Shown here in pieces: positions 26,219 to 35,378 of a stretch of 64,000 nucleotides of DNA; within the stretch, counting starts at the first letter, position 1, and each line of letters begins with the position of its first letter. Both the position numbers and the translations under genes were made by a program. Source of the DNA: Pseudomonas migulae (lineage in GTDB: Bacteria > Pseudomonadota > Gammaproteobacteria > Pseudomonadales > Pseudomonadaceae); NCBI RefSeq assembly GCF_024169315.1, contig NZ_JALJWR010000001.1, forward strand, positions 1,757,501-1,821,500, written 5' to 3'. Below the pieces are notes generated by a model that saw only the letters and a program-made list of their open reading frames with translations, was not told the origin of the DNA and searched no databases.

Positions 26219-26449
26219 ACATTCAACGCGCTCTACCTAGATTGTCCGATGGATAGGCGAGCCAGCGTTAGGGCAAGATCAGATCATCATTGAACGTGCG
26301 AAAGGTGATCGAATATCGGAGAGAACCCGCCGGAGGTATGCTGTGCTACCAATCCATACGAACATTACCCTCCAACAGATTAACCGAACGTGGTTCTCCA
26401 GGATGAGACGGCCTATGCCAACCGCTCTCGCCCTGTCTTCGGACTGTAC

Positions 26450-27001
26450 CTATCTGTTATTGCTTCCAGCAGGGTGAACTATGGGAAAGTCATTGGATGT
26501 TTCTACAGCGTTATTAATGAAATTGGTCAATAGAAATTGCGCGGACAGTGCAATGATTTCAATTATTTCCTGATCGGAGTAGCCAGCTAGACGTACAGCC
26601 TTAAAGTCAGCGTCGCTGACCTTTCCACGATTTTTGATCAAGCTTTGTGAAAAGCCAACTGCAGCGTTCCGCTTCGGATCGCTTGATTGCCCCTTCCGGT
26701 TAGCCGCGATTTCTTCCGGTGATATTTTTGAAAACGTAGAAGCCATATAACTATGCGCGGAAAGACAGTAGTTGCAGCTGTTAACTTCTGATACTGCCAG
26801 TCCAATTGCGTCACGCGTTTTGACGTCTAATGTTTTACTCAGGGTACCCAAAAGTCCCGCCCAACCGGTAAGTGCTGCCGGACTGAGAGACATGACCTTG
26901 TGCATGTTTGGAACGAAGCCCAGCCGGTTGTAAACCGTGTCGAGTACAGCTCTCACCTCTCGCGAGGATTTATGATCGTCAGGAACCTTAATACGAGCCA
27001 T
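26450..27001 (-). CDS. AhpD-like (peroxidase-related) protein 3
   Basis: A 183-residue carboxymuconolactone-decarboxylase-family protein with a full active site: Glu72 (AVSE), Cys76-Asn-Tyr-Cys79 and His83 (CNYCLSAH). It differs more from the other two AhpD-like proteins than they do from each other, and resembles the peroxidase-related AhpD group. It should use its CxxC for peroxide or disulfide reduction. The 230 bases between it and the convergent P460 gene hold no gene that I can see. Confidence 0.87.
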   Translation of the reverse strand: MARIKVPDDHKSSREVRAVLDTVYNRLGFVPNMHKVMSLSPAALTGWAGLLGTLSKTLDVKTRDAIGLAVSEVNSCNYCLSAHSYMASTFSKISPEEIAANRKGQSSDPKRNAAVGFSQSLIKNRGKVSDADFKAVRLAGYSDQEIIEIIALSAQFLLTNFINNAVETSNDFPIVHPAGSNNR

Positions 27002-27224
27002 GATTGTCTTCCTCTAACGCTAACAGCATTTAGTTATTACAAAACTAACAAACAACTGCGCATATCTTTGGCCGCATGAATCTCTAAACGCGTTCGCGGT
27101 TAAATCTCGACCACAACTATCTGTTACCTTTACTGTATAGAACCAATCGACAAATATTTCTGACAGAATCCTGCTTTTTTACAACAATGATGACGATCGG
27201 GTTTAACCGTAACCGCTCCATTAC
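27002..27224. other. Gap upstream of AhpD-like 3 up to the IS66 remnant
   Basis: The AT-rich stretch contains the minus-strand AhpD-like 3 promoter region. No island motif and no gene were seen. Confidence 0.3.
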
Positions 27225-27458
27225 GTACCGTTGGGCCTGCTGGAAACTTGTCCTGGCTACGTGATGACCGACGACTACGCGGGTTACAACGCTTTGGCGT
27301 TGCGGCCGGGTGTGGAACGATTGGCGTGCATGGCCCGTGTGCGCCGCAAGGGCTCGGCTGATGGTACTGGAGCACAATTCTCGCTCAAACCTAAGAAGTC
27401 GGCTTTGAATGTGGGATCTATGGAGCGCTGACGAATTACGGAGCTGCTGCCGCATTAG
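27225..27458 (+). mobile_element. IS66-family transposase remnant (internally deleted)
   Basis: The frame VPLGLLETCPGYVMTDDYAG then YNALALRPGVERLACMA and RVRRK is the central region of an IS66 transposase, including the DDYAGY block. The pattern then breaks, and the C-terminal ELLPH appears at 27441-27455. A large internal deletion has joined middle and end. It has the same orientation as the remnant at 5.3 kb, so the two bracket the redox island. Confidence 0.8.
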
Positions 27459-27763
27459 TGGGCGCCCGTTTAACGCAAGATGTGTCAGACAATCACCCTA
27501 CGCCTTCCAACCTTTCCATTTAAAAAATCATGGTGCAAGACCGGTATATCAAAAACATGCTTTTTCTATATTCTGAACCGTAAATTCCCCTTCCGACAAT
27601 TTTTTCCGCAATGCCTACGGGCGCTGGTTTACCAATGGGCGCACCTGAACTACAGTAATCATATTACTAAAATCATTCTCAATCGCAGCGAGATAATAAC
27701 CAATAACACATTACTCAGGAACCCAGCATTCGTCCCCAATCAACTTTATTAGGATTGATGTAA
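27459..27763. other. AT-rich gap before YeeE/YedE gene
   Basis: About 300 bases with no gene recognised. It presumably holds the IS66 right end remains and the promoter of the transporter gene. AGGA at 27751-27754 is the ribosome-binding sequence of the next gene. Confidence 0.35.
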
Positions 27764-28729
27764 TTGCCATACTCTCTTAGTATAATCATTATCAGCGCCG
27801 CCCTTGCATTTACCATGGGTTTTGCCATAAGACGTGGCAATATTTGTGCGGTAGCAGCAGTCAATCACTGGATAAGTCATAAGCAAACTACCCACCTTCG
27901 TGCTTTTATTACAGCTGCCGCTTGGGCCGGAGTTGTACTGTTACCGTGTGCATGGTTGTTCCCAAGCGTCGTTATCCTGTCACCTTCTTATCATCCCTCC
28001 GAGATCACCATCATTGCAGGGGCACTATTTGGTTTCGGTGCCTTTCTCAACGGCGCTTGCGTGTTCGGCACTATTGCTCATCTCTCAAGCGGGGAAATGA
28101 ATTACGTTGGAACGCTTGTTGGAATGTTCATAGGTGCTCTCTTGGCCTCACTTTTTTCTCTCCACTCGGAAAGCTTGAATTTTATAAACCTATCAACACC
28201 TGGCGCGTTAGCCATTTGCGTATGGGCTGCATTTGTCGCAATTGCATTTCATGACATCGATTTAAGGCATCGTTTAATAATAACGAATGATGGGAATGCT
28301 CATTCTGGTGGTATATGGAGCCCTTTTTTCTCAATGTCGGTGGTAGGCGCTGCGGGTGGCTTGCTCCATGCGACCATCGGCAACTGGGGGTATCTGACAG
28401 TGCTTTCCCACAGCGCAGCCAAGTTAATCAACCCTTCCCTACCCGATATCGCTCTTCAAGTGTTTACCGCTACGACGGCACTCATTTTTGGAGCTATCGT
28501 GGCCGCGAGAAAGACTCGAAAATTGAAATTCCGAAAACCCAGGCTTTTGCCATTTTTTCGAAAGCTCGCGGGAGGCTCCCTAATGAGTTTTTCCGCAGCG
28601 ATTATTCCCGGTGGTAACGAGACTTTATTACTACACGGTATCCCGTCGCTAGCCCCGCACGCCCTGATCGCTTATGCGGCGATGCTAGCTGCGTTAATCG
28701 GGCTATTTAAGCTCCGTCACAGCGCTTAA
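27764..28729 (+). CDS. YeeE/YedE-family membrane transporter (sulfur-compound uptake type)
   Basis: A 321-residue membrane protein with about nine hydrophobic segments. It shows the two family half-repeats: GFAIRRGNICAVAAVNHW near the start with NGACVFGTIAHLSSGE at about 100, and GGSLMSFSAAIIPGGNE in the second half. YeeE/YedE proteins carry thiosulfate or related sulfur species, or act with selenium metabolism. The start is TTG at 27764 with AGGA nine bases upstream; no ATG or GTG fits. It lies just outside the right IS66 remnant and may not belong to the same transfer unit. Confidence 0.82.
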   Translation: MPYSLSIIIISAALAFTMGFAIRRGNICAVAAVNHWISHKQTTHLRAFITAAAWAGVVLLPCAWLFPSVVILSPSYHPSEITIIAGALFGFGAFLNGACVFGTIAHLSSGEMNYVGTLVGMFIGALLASLFSLHSESLNFINLSTPGALAICVWAAFVAIAFHDIDLRHRLIITNDGNAHSGGIWSPFFSMSVVGAAGGLLHATIGNWGYLTVLSHSAAKLINPSLPDIALQVFTATTALIFGAIVAARKTRKLKFRKPRLLPFFRKLAGGSLMSFSAAIIPGGNETLLLHGIPSLAPHALIAYAAMLAALIGLFKLRHSA

Positions 28730-29184
28730 CCCCAATCGATGCCAAAGCTCGATAATCCTTCTGGTATGACTGTTTCGGCCGCCGCAGCTCAAGTGTTTGC
28801 CTTCAATACAGTTAAACATGTGACCTTTGTACCGACGCCCGCAATCATCCACAACAAACCGCTGCCCAAAATCATCCAGAGTATCCCTTGATAACTCATT
28901 CAATCTGGCGCCCTGACACGGAGCCAAGGCTTTGATTGCAACAGCGATGCTCTACTTTCCGGAAAATACCAACTTAAGTGGAAAAAAGATTTTCATCGTG
29001 AGAAAAATTTCTGGTAACCCACTGTTTTTGCTGTTGCTACCATTTCGGGGCCAACGAAAACCCATGCCAGATAACTCAAGGCAAGCAGGTTCTCCCTTTA
29101 TCGTCCGACCTGGCAATGCAGGTCAGTGAGTTCCGGCAAGAAATTCGTATACCATATCTCCAACTCCATCGAACGACTGCCGCC
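28730..29184. other. Gap between transporter gene and hydroxyproline island
   Basis: About 455 bases. A minus-strand frame of 74 codons at 28703-28927 (with KGHMFNCIEGKHLSCGG) has no recognised family and overlaps the transporter end. The right part holds the putative GntR operator at 29145-29154. This is also where composition changes from AT-richer island DNA to GC-rich DNA. Confidence 0.4.
29145..29154 (+). promoter_or_regulatory. Putative GntR operator, autoregulatory copy
   Basis: TCGTATACCA differs at one position from the perfect palindrome TCGTATACGA found at 34493 and 40370. It lies 31 bases upstream of the GTG start chosen for the gntR gene, which fits autoregulation and argues against the longer reading frame starting at 29116. 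Confidence 0.5.
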
Positions 29185-29856
29185 GTGAACCTACCCAAAT
29201 TCAATGCTCCAGACTTGGGCAATGCGCCTTCGACCTCGGAAATCATCACCCGCCACCTGCGTGACGCCATCGTTGCCGGGCATTTCGCCGAGGACGAGCC
29301 TATCCGCCAGGACGACATCGCCCGGCAATTCAACGTCAGCAAGATCCCGGTGCGTGAGGCGCTCAAGCGCCTGGAGGCCGAAGGCCTGGTGATGTTCCAG
29401 CGCAATCGCGGGGCGATGGTCACGCGGGTGTCCGATGCCGAACTGGCACAGATGTTCGAAGTGCGCATGTTGCTCGAAGACAAAGTCCTGCGCCTGGCCA
29501 TCCCCAATATGACGGAAGCCACCTTCGCCCGCGCCGAAAGCATCTGCCAGGAGTTCGTCGGCGAAGATGACGTGGGCCGCTGGGCCGAACTCAACTGGGA
29601 ACTGCACGCCTGCCTCTACGAGCCGGCGCAACGTCCGTTTCTGGTGAGCCTGATCCGTTCGGTCAATGACAAACTGGAACGCTACCTGCGCATGCAAATG
29701 AGCCTGTCCGCCGGCAAAGAGCGCGCCGATCACGAACACCGGGAAATCCTCGAAGCCTGTCGTGCCGGTGACGTCGACCGGGCGGTGAAGCTGCTCGACG
29801 AACACATTGCCGGGGTCTGCAAAACCCTGTTCGAGCACCTGCCCCACCACCACTGA
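29185..29856 (+). CDS. GntR-family (FadR-type) regulator of hydroxyproline genes
   Basis: A 223-residue regulator. The N-terminal winged helix reads TSEIITRHLRDAIVAGHF then QDDIARQFNVSKIPVREALKRLEAEG; the C-terminal all-helical FCD domain includes MFEVRMLLEDKVLRLAIP and the ADHEHREILEACRAGD metal-site region. It heads the hydroxyproline island and is the natural binder of the TCGTATACGA palindromes. GTG 29185 is preferred to the upstream ATG at 29116, because the longer frame would place the operator inside the coding region. Confidence 0.85.
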   Translation: MNLPKFNAPDLGNAPSTSEIITRHLRDAIVAGHFAEDEPIRQDDIARQFNVSKIPVREALKRLEAEGLVMFQRNRGAMVTRVSDAELAQMFEVRMLLEDKVLRLAIPNMTEATFARAESICQEFVGEDDVGRWAELNWELHACLYEPAQRPFLVSLIRSVNDKLERYLRMQMSLSAGKERADHEHREILEACRAGDVDRAVKLLDEHIAGVCKTLFEHLPHHH

Positions 29857-29970
29857 CAGACCGCGCCACTGTGCCGATTTCGTCATTGGCACTGGATAAA
29901 ACCCTCAAGCCTGCAAGCCCCCGCACGGGCCACTCTTGTGTTCACTCATCTGAACGGACGTGGCCCTTTC

Positions 29971-30903
29971 ATGAAACGCATCACCGTGATCGACTCCCAC
30001 ACCGGCGGCGAACCGACCCGCCTGGTGACTGCCGGCTTTCCTGACCTGGGCACCGGCAGCATGGCCGAACGTCGGCAGCGCCTGGCTGAACAGCATGACC
30101 ACTGGCGCGCTGCGTGCGTGCTCGAACCGCGGGGCAGCGACGTGCTGGTCGGCGCATTGCTGTGCGAACCGGTCGACCCTGCGGCCTGCGCCGGGGTGAT
30201 CTTCTTCAACAACACCGGTTACCTCGGCATGTGCGGCCACGGCACCATCGGCCTGGTCGCGTCGCTGGCGCACCTGGGCAAGATCGCTCCGGGTGTGCAC
30301 AGCATCGAAACACCAGTGGGTACGGTGCAGGCGACCTTGCACGACGACTACTCCGTCAGCGTGCGCAACGTGCCGGCCTACCGTTATCGCAAAGCCGTGG
30401 CCTTGCAGGTGCCGGGGATCGGCCAGGTGGTCGGTGATATTGCCTGGGGTGGCAACTGGTTTTTCCTGATCGCCGACCATGGACTGCGCGTCGCCAGCGA
30501 CAACCTCGATGCGTTGACCGCTTACAGCTATGCCGTGCAACAGGCCCTCGACGTTCAGGGAATTCGCGGGGAAGACGGCGGGCTGATCGACCACGTCGAG
30601 CTGTTCGACGAGGATGAACACGCCGACAGCCGCAACTTTGTGCTCTGCCCTGGCAAAGCCTACGACCGCTCGCCCTGCGGCACCGGCACCAGTGCAAAAC
30701 TGGCGTGCCTGGCGGCCGACGACAAATTGCAGCCGGGCCAGATCTGGCGCCAGGCCAGTGTGATCGGCAGCGAGTTCGAAGGCTCCTACGAACACCACGG
30801 TGACCGCATCGTACCGACGATTCGTGGCCGCGCCTTCATCAACGCCGAGGCCAGCCTGATCATCGAACAGGACGACCCGTTCGCCTGGGGCATTCGCCCA
30901 TGA
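29971..30903 (+). CDS. lhpA: 4-hydroxyproline 2-epimerase
   Basis: A 310-residue proline-racemase-family enzyme. Both catalytic cysteines are present: Cys88 in GMCGHGT and Cys236 in SPCGTGT. It converts trans-4-hydroxy-L-proline to cis-4-hydroxy-D-proline, the first step of the pathway. ATG 29971 fits the family start [15 protein letters not shown]; the frame opens earlier at 29938. The next gene overlaps by four bases (ATGA), so the epimerase and the dehydrogenase subunits form one operon. Confidence 0.94.
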   Translation: MKRITVIDSHTGGEPTRLVTAGFPDLGTGSMAERRQRLAEQHDHWRAACVLEPRGSDVLVGALLCEPVDPAACAGVIFFNNTGYLGMCGHGTIGLVASLAHLGKIAPGVHSIETPVGTVQATLHDDYSVSVRNVPAYRYRKAVALQVPGIGQVVGDIAWGGNWFFLIADHGLRVASDNLDALTAYSYAVQQALDVQGIRGEDGGLIDHVELFDEDEHADSRNFVLCPGKAYDRSPCGTGTSAKLACLAADDKLQPGQIWRQASVIGSEFEGSYEHHGDRIVPTIRGRAFINAEASLIIEQDDPFAWGIRP

Positions 30904-32015
30904 GCCAAGGCCTGGTGGCCGATGTGATCGTGATCGGTGCCGGGATCATCGGCGCTGCGTGCGCCCAGGCGCTGGCGCGGCGCGGTTTGCGCGTGCTGGT
31001 GCTGGACGCCGGCCTGCATGGCGCAACGGCCGCCGGCATGGGCCACTTGCTGGTGCTCGATGACAACCCGGCCGAACTGGCCCTGAGCCAATATTCGCTA
31101 CAACGCTGGCGCGAACAGGCACCGCAGCTGCCCGACGGCTGCGCCTACCGAAACAATGGCACGTTGTGGTTGGCGGCCAATGCAGAAGAAATGGCCGTGG
31201 CCGATAGCAAATACCTGAACCTAAAAGCCCAGGGCGTTGCCTGCGAGTTAATCGCCCGCAACGCTTTGCGTACCCGTGAATCCGAGTTGCGCGACGATCT
31301 GGAAGGCGGTTTGTTGATCCATGGCGACGGCATTCTCTATGCCCCGGCGACCGCCGACTGGATGCTCGACAGCCCGCAAATCGAACAACGTCGGGCGCGG
31401 GTCAGCGAGGTGGATGGCCACCGCGTGCGACTCGATGACGGCCAGTGGTTAAACGCCGAAGCCGTCATTTTGGCCAACGGCATCCAGGCCAACGAACTGT
31501 GCCCCGAGTTGCCGATCGAGCCGAAAAAAGGCCACTTGCTGATCACCGACCGCTACCCCGGCAAGGTCACCCACACGCTGGTGGAGCTCGGCTATGTCAC
31601 CAGCGCCCACAACGCCACCGGGCCATCGACGGCCTGCAACATCCAGCCCCGGCCGACCGGGCAACTGTTCATCGGCGCCTCGCGACAGTTCGGCACCCTC
31701 GACCCGCAGGTCGAAGGCTGGATGCTCGCGAAAATGCTCAAGCGCGCCACCGAGTACATGCCAGGCCTGGCTCAGCTCAACGGCATCCGCGCCTGGACCG
31801 GTTTTCGCGCCGCCAGTCCCGACGGGCTGCCGCTGGTTGGCCAGCACCCAAAACGCAAAGGCCTGTGGCTGGCGGTCGGGCACGAGGGACTTGGGGTCAC
31901 TACGGCCCCCGGCATTGCCGATTTGCTGGTCGCGCAATTGTTCAACGAGACGCCGCCACTGGCGGCACAACCCTATCTGCCGCAACGCTTTCTCGGGGAG
32001 GCCGTGTATGCCTGA
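30900..32015 (+). CDS. lhpB: D-hydroxyproline dehydrogenase, FAD-binding subunit (DAO family)
   Basis: A 371-residue flavoprotein. The dinucleotide motif [21 protein letters not shown] lies at 9-29 with [13 protein letters not shown] just after; the C-terminal FAD contact is [12 protein letters not shown]. It belongs to the glycine/D-amino-acid oxidase family, and with the next two products forms a membrane-linked dehydrogenase oxidising cis-4-hydroxy-D-proline to pyrroline-4-hydroxy-2-carboxylate. It overlaps the epimerase by four bases and the small iron-sulfur subunit by eight. Confidence 0.9.
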   Translation: MSQGLVADVIVIGAGIIGAACAQALARRGLRVLVLDAGLHGATAAGMGHLLVLDDNPAELALSQYSLQRWREQAPQLPDGCAYRNNGTLWLAANAEEMAVADSKYLNLKAQGVACELIARNALRTRESELRDDLEGGLLIHGDGILYAPATADWMLDSPQIEQRRARVSEVDGHRVRLDDGQWLNAEAVILANGIQANELCPELPIEPKKGHLLITDRYPGKVTHTLVELGYVTSAHNATGPSTACNIQPRPTGQLFIGASRQFGTLDPQVEGWMLAKMLKRATEYMPGLAQLNGIRAWTGFRAASPDGLPLVGQHPKRKGLWLAVGHEGLGVTTAPGIADLLVAQLFNETPPLAAQPYLPQRFLGEAVYA

Positions 32016-32244
32016 TTTGATCCTGGATGGCCGCGCCCTGCGGGTGGCCGAAGGTACGACGGTCGCCGCGGCACTGGCCTTGGCCGGCGACGGTTGCACT
32101 CGCACCTCGGTCAGCGGTGAGCGGCGCGCACCGCTGTGCGGCATGGGCATCTGCCAGGAATGCCGGGTGACCATCGACGGCCGCCGCCGACTGGCCTGCC
32201 AGACGCTGTGCCAGCACGGCATGCAAGTGCAGACCCGCGCATGA
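32008..32244 (+). CDS. Small [2Fe-2S] subunit of D-hydroxyproline dehydrogenase
   Basis: A 78-residue ferredoxin-like protein. Cysteines in CGMGICQECRVTIDG and the later LACQT make the plant-type [2Fe-2S] pattern. Such small subunits carry electrons in heteromeric amino-acid dehydrogenases (sarcosine-oxidase or OoxABC-like complexes). Both ends overlap the neighbouring subunit genes (eight bases upstream, four downstream), a clear sign of a stoichiometric complex. Confidence 0.9.
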   Translation: MPDLILDGRALRVAEGTTVAAALALAGDGCTRTSVSGERRAPLCGMGICQECRVTIDGRRRLACQTLCQHGMQVQTRA

Positions 32245-33497
32245 ACGAATACGCCGACCTGCTGATCATCGGCGCCGGCCCTGCCGGCATGAGTGCCGCC
32301 CTCGCCGCCGCGCCCAGTGGCGCACGTATCATCGTGCTTGACGACAACCCGCTACCGGGAGGCCAGATCTGGCGCGACGGGCCTCAGGCCAGCCTGCCGA
32401 ATCAGGCGCGGCAGATGCGCGAGCGCCTGCACGCCAACAGCAATATCCGCCACCACTGCAGCACTCGTGTGATCGCCTGTTGCGGTCCCAAACAGTTGCT
32501 GGTGGAAGACGCCGATCATGGCTGGTTGATCGGCTACGACAAACTGATTCTGTGCACCGGTGCCCGAGAGTTGCTGCTGCCCTTTCCCGGCTGGACATTG
32601 CCAGGGGTGACAGGGGCGGGAGGACTCCAGGCGTTGATCAAGGGCGGACTGCCGGTGCAGGACGAACGCGTGGTAATCGCCGGCAGCGGGCCCTTGCTAC
32701 TGGCCAGTGCGGTCACCGCGAAAAACAACGGCGCCCACGTGCTGCGCATCGCCGAACAGGCCGCTTCGAAAGCGGTCGCCGGGTTCGCTCTACAACTGCC
32801 CCGCTGGCCGGGCAAGCTGTTGCAATCCTTCACCCTGTTCGACCGCCATTACCGAACCGGCTCCCACGTCGTGGCAGCCTTGGGTAATGAACGGCTGGAA
32901 GGTGTGCGACTGCGACAACAGGGAAAAATCGTCGAACTGGCCTGTGATCGCCTCGCCTGTGGTTTTGGCCTGATTCCCAATACCCAGTTAGGTCAGGCCT
33001 TGGGCTGCGCACTTAATGGCACGGCGCTCGCAGTCGATGCCTGGCAAGCCACGGGCCAGGCCGATCACTACGCGGCGGGGGAATGTACCGGTTTCGGCGG
33101 CAGTGAACTGGCGTTGGTCGAAGGTGCAATCGCCGGGTATGCCGCCGTCGGTAACTGCGCAGCGGCACGTCAATTGTGGCCGCGTCGGGCACGCTGGCAG
33201 GGTTTCGCCAAGGCGTTGAACAATGCCTTCGGCCTCAACCCGCACCTCAAGTCACTGGCGCAGGCCGATACGCTGGTCTGTCGATGCGAAGACGTGCCCT
33301 ACGCGGCACTGGCCGGGCACACCGACTGGCGCGCGGCCAAGCTCGCGAGTCGCTGCGGCATGGGCGCCTGTCAGGGCCGGGTGTGTGGCGGCGCATTGCA
33401 GTATCTGTTCGACTGGCAACCCTCGGCCCCCCGGCCACCGTTCAACCCGGCACGCATCGAAACCCTGATGTGCCTGGACGACACCCCACCCACGTAA
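32241..33497 (+). CDS. FAD/NAD(P)-binding subunit of D-hydroxyproline dehydrogenase with BFD-like iron-sulfur domain
   Basis: A 418-residue protein. FAD motif LLIIGAGPAGMSAALAAAPSG (about 8-28), a second nucleotide fold around VVIAGSGPLLLASAV, and a C-terminal cysteine-rich domain CRCEDVP with CGMGACQGRVCGG that can bind a [2Fe-2S] cluster (BFD-like). This is the layout of the large subunit of octopine/hydroxyproline-type dehydrogenases. ATG at 32241 overlaps the small subunit stop (ATGA); the open frame extends upstream to 32136 inside that gene. Confidence 0.9.
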   Translation: MNEYADLLIIGAGPAGMSAALAAAPSGARIIVLDDNPLPGGQIWRDGPQASLPNQARQMRERLHANSNIRHHCSTRVIACCGPKQLLVEDADHGWLIGYDKLILCTGARELLLPFPGWTLPGVTGAGGLQALIKGGLPVQDERVVIAGSGPLLLASAVTAKNNGAHVLRIAEQAASKAVAGFALQLPRWPGKLLQSFTLFDRHYRTGSHVVAALGNERLEGVRLRQQGKIVELACDRLACGFGLIPNTQLGQALGCALNGTALAVDAWQATGQADHYAAGECTGFGGSELALVEGAIAGYAAVGNCAAARQLWPRRARWQGFAKALNNAFGLNPHLKSLAQADTLVCRCEDVPYAALAGHTDWRAAKLASRCGMGACQGRVCGGALQYLFDWQPSAPRPPFNPARIETLMCLDDTPPT

Positions 33498-33536
33498 AGA
33501 CTCGGCCTGGGGTTTCAGGTGCGCTGCCGAGTCTTT
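33497..33536 (+). terminator. Probable terminator of the epimerase-dehydrogenase operon
   Basis: AAGACTCGGC and GCCGAGTCTT pair around an 18-base loop, starting at the stop codon of the large subunit. The T-run is only three bases, so strength is uncertain. Confidence 0.4.
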
Positions 33537-33570
33537 ATGATCCCGGTAGTTGCCACCAGGCCCCAGCGCT

Positions 33571-34320
33571 ATGTTCCCCTCACTCAATCACTTCAAACCC
33601 TGCGACCTGCCGACGCTGCTGGGCAGTCTGCAATCCATCGCGACGCTGCTCGATACCCTGTCGGACGTGGTGTTTTTCATCAAGGACAACGAGGCGCGCT
33701 ACGTCTTCGTCAACCAGACCCTGGCCCGGCGCTGCGGCTTCAAACACAGCGAGCAACTGCTCGGGCTGACGGCGGATCGGGTCTTTCCCGAGCGCTTTGG
33801 CCCGCTGTACACCGCGCAGGATCGGCGGGTGCTGTCCACCGGCCGTGAACTGGCCGATCAACTGGAAATGCACCTGTATTTCGGCAACCAGCCAGTCTGG
33901 TGCCTGACCCACAAGGTTGCGCTGCATGACGAACAAGGGCGGATCGTCGGCCTCGCCGGTATTTCGCGCGACCTGCAACTGCCTCAGTCCAACCATCCAG
34001 CATTCCAGAAACTCGCCGCAGTGGACGCGCACATCCGCCGCCATTTCGCGCGACCGATCAGCCTTGCTGAACTGACGGCCATCGCCGGGTTCTCCGTGGC
34101 GCAACTGGAACGCCATTGCAAACGGGTATTCCAGCTCACGCCACGGCAAATGATCCACAAGTCCCGCCTCGAAGAAGGCTCGCGGCTGTTGCTGGACACT
34201 GACCTGCCCATCACTGAAATCGCCCTGCGCTGTGGGTATACCGACCACAGTGCCTTCAGCCGCCAATTTCGCGCACTCACCAGTCTGTCGCCCAGCCAGT
34301 ACCGCGATGGGCGCCGCTGA
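33571..34320 (+). CDS. PAS-AraC family regulator
   Basis: A 249-residue regulator with an unusual layout: an N-terminal PAS domain (LSDVVFFIKDNEARYVFVNQTLARRCGF to IVGLAGISRDLQ, about 30-135) joined to a C-terminal AraC domain (SLAELTAIAGFSVAQLERHCKR; PITEIALRCGYTDHSAFSRQFR). A PAS domain suggests sensing of a small ligand or the redox state. It lies between the dehydrogenase operon and the transporter, so it is a second candidate regulator of hydroxyproline use. ATG 33571 is chosen; the frame opens at 33550. No strong ribosome-binding sequence is visible. Confidence 0.87.
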   Translation: MFPSLNHFKPCDLPTLLGSLQSIATLLDTLSDVVFFIKDNEARYVFVNQTLARRCGFKHSEQLLGLTADRVFPERFGPLYTAQDRRVLSTGRELADQLEMHLYFGNQPVWCLTHKVALHDEQGRIVGLAGISRDLQLPQSNHPAFQKLAAVDAHIRRHFARPISLAELTAIAGFSVAQLERHCKRVFQLTPRQMIHKSRLEEGSRLLLDTDLPITEIALRCGYTDHSAFSRQFRALTSLSPSQYRDGRR

Positions 34321-34492
34321 ATGTTCCTTTAAGGGGCGCCGGGCACTCGCTGTGCTCCCTTCCGTAACACCCTTCCGATCGGCGCCCTGACGCCGCTGTG
34401 CAGTTAACGACCTCTAAGCGGCCCTGACTCAAGGGCTGGCAAAAAATCCCAGGCAAAAAGCAAAACCGGCACGTCGATTGCTATTGTTAATA

Positions 34493-34502
34493 TCGTATAC
34501 GA
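34493..34502 (+). promoter_or_regulatory. GntR operator upstream of the transporter operon
   Basis: The perfect palindrome TCGTATACGA lies within ATATCGTATACGAAAT, a 16-mer repeated exactly at 40368. A half-site (ATACGATAT) follows at 34511-34519. The distance to the substrate-binding protein gene is 47 bases, so repressor binding would cover the promoter. Confidence 0.7.
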
Positions 34503-34549
34503 AATCCCCAATACGATATCTAACAGCACTTTCCGATCACGAGGCCTCT

Positions 34550-35368
34550 ATGAAAAACCCCGCATTTGCCGTAGCCCTCAGCGCTGTTCTCAGTACTTCC
34601 TTCATGGCCACCGCGCACGCGGACAAGCTCGACGACATTATCGGTTCGGGCAAGCTGCGCTGCGCCGTGACCCTGGACTTCCCGCCCATGGGTTTTCGCG
34701 ATGCCAGCAATGCCCCGGCCGGTTTCGACGTGGACTATTGCAACGACCTGGCAAAGATCCTCGGGGTCGAGGCCGAAGTGGTGGAAACGCCGTTCCCGGA
34801 CCGCATTCCGGCGCTGATTTCCGGGCGTGCCGACGTGATCGTCGCCTCGACATCCGACACCCTGGAACGCGCCAAGACCGTCGGCCTCACCGTGCCGTAC
34901 TTCGCTTTCCAGATGGTCGTGCTGACCCGCGACAACACTGGCATCAACAGCTTCAACGACATCAAGGGCAAAGCACTGGGCAACACCAGCGGCACCTTTG
35001 AAGCCATCGCCCTGGAGGGTGATGTGAAGAAATGGGGCAGCGGCACCTTCCGCGCCTATCAGTCGCAAAACGACACCCTGCTGGCGGTCGCCCAGGGTCA
35101 CATCGACGCCACCGTCGTGACGAACACCGTGGCCGCGGCGACGATCAAGTCGGGCAAATACAAAAACCTGAAAATCGCCGGCAACGCGCCTTACACCATC
35201 GACTATGTGTCCCTGGGTGCCAAACGCTCCGAGTACGGCCTGCTCAATTACCTCAATCTGTTCGTCAACCAGCAGGTGCGCAGCGGTCGCTACAACGAGT
35301 TGTTCACCAAATGGGTCGGCACTGAAATCGCGCCGACCGACCTGACCGTGCCAAAGGTCTACTACTGA
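34550..35368 (+). CDS. Amino-acid ABC transporter, periplasmic substrate-binding protein
   Basis: A 272-residue protein with a signal peptide (1-24, ending ATAHA). The family 3 solute-binding pattern follows: GKLRCAVTLDFPPMGFRD, then AGFDVDYCNDLAKILG, PALISGRADVIVAST and QSQNDTLLAVAQGHIDA. It should bind hydroxyproline or a related imino acid and deliver it to the two permeases encoded downstream. ATG 34550 fits the signal peptide with GAGG upstream. The operator at 34493 controls this transcription unit. Confidence 0.92.
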   Translation: MKNPAFAVALSAVLSTSFMATAHADKLDDIIGSGKLRCAVTLDFPPMGFRDASNAPAGFDVDYCNDLAKILGVEAEVVETPFPDRIPALISGRADVIVASTSDTLERAKTVGLTVPYFAFQMVVLTRDNTGINSFNDIKGKALGNTSGTFEAIALEGDVKKWGSGTFRAYQSQNDTLLAVAQGHIDATVVTNTVAAATIKSGKYKNLKIAGNAPYTIDYVSLGAKRSEYGLLNYLNLFVNQQVRSGRYNELFTKWVGTEIAPTDLTVPKVYY

Positions 35369-35378
35369 GGTGTCCGGC

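Noticed and set aside
28703..28927. 74-codon minus-strand frame after the YeeE/YedE gene
   Set aside because: It overlaps the end of the transporter gene and has no known family or clear ribosome-binding sequence; listed only as part of the gap.
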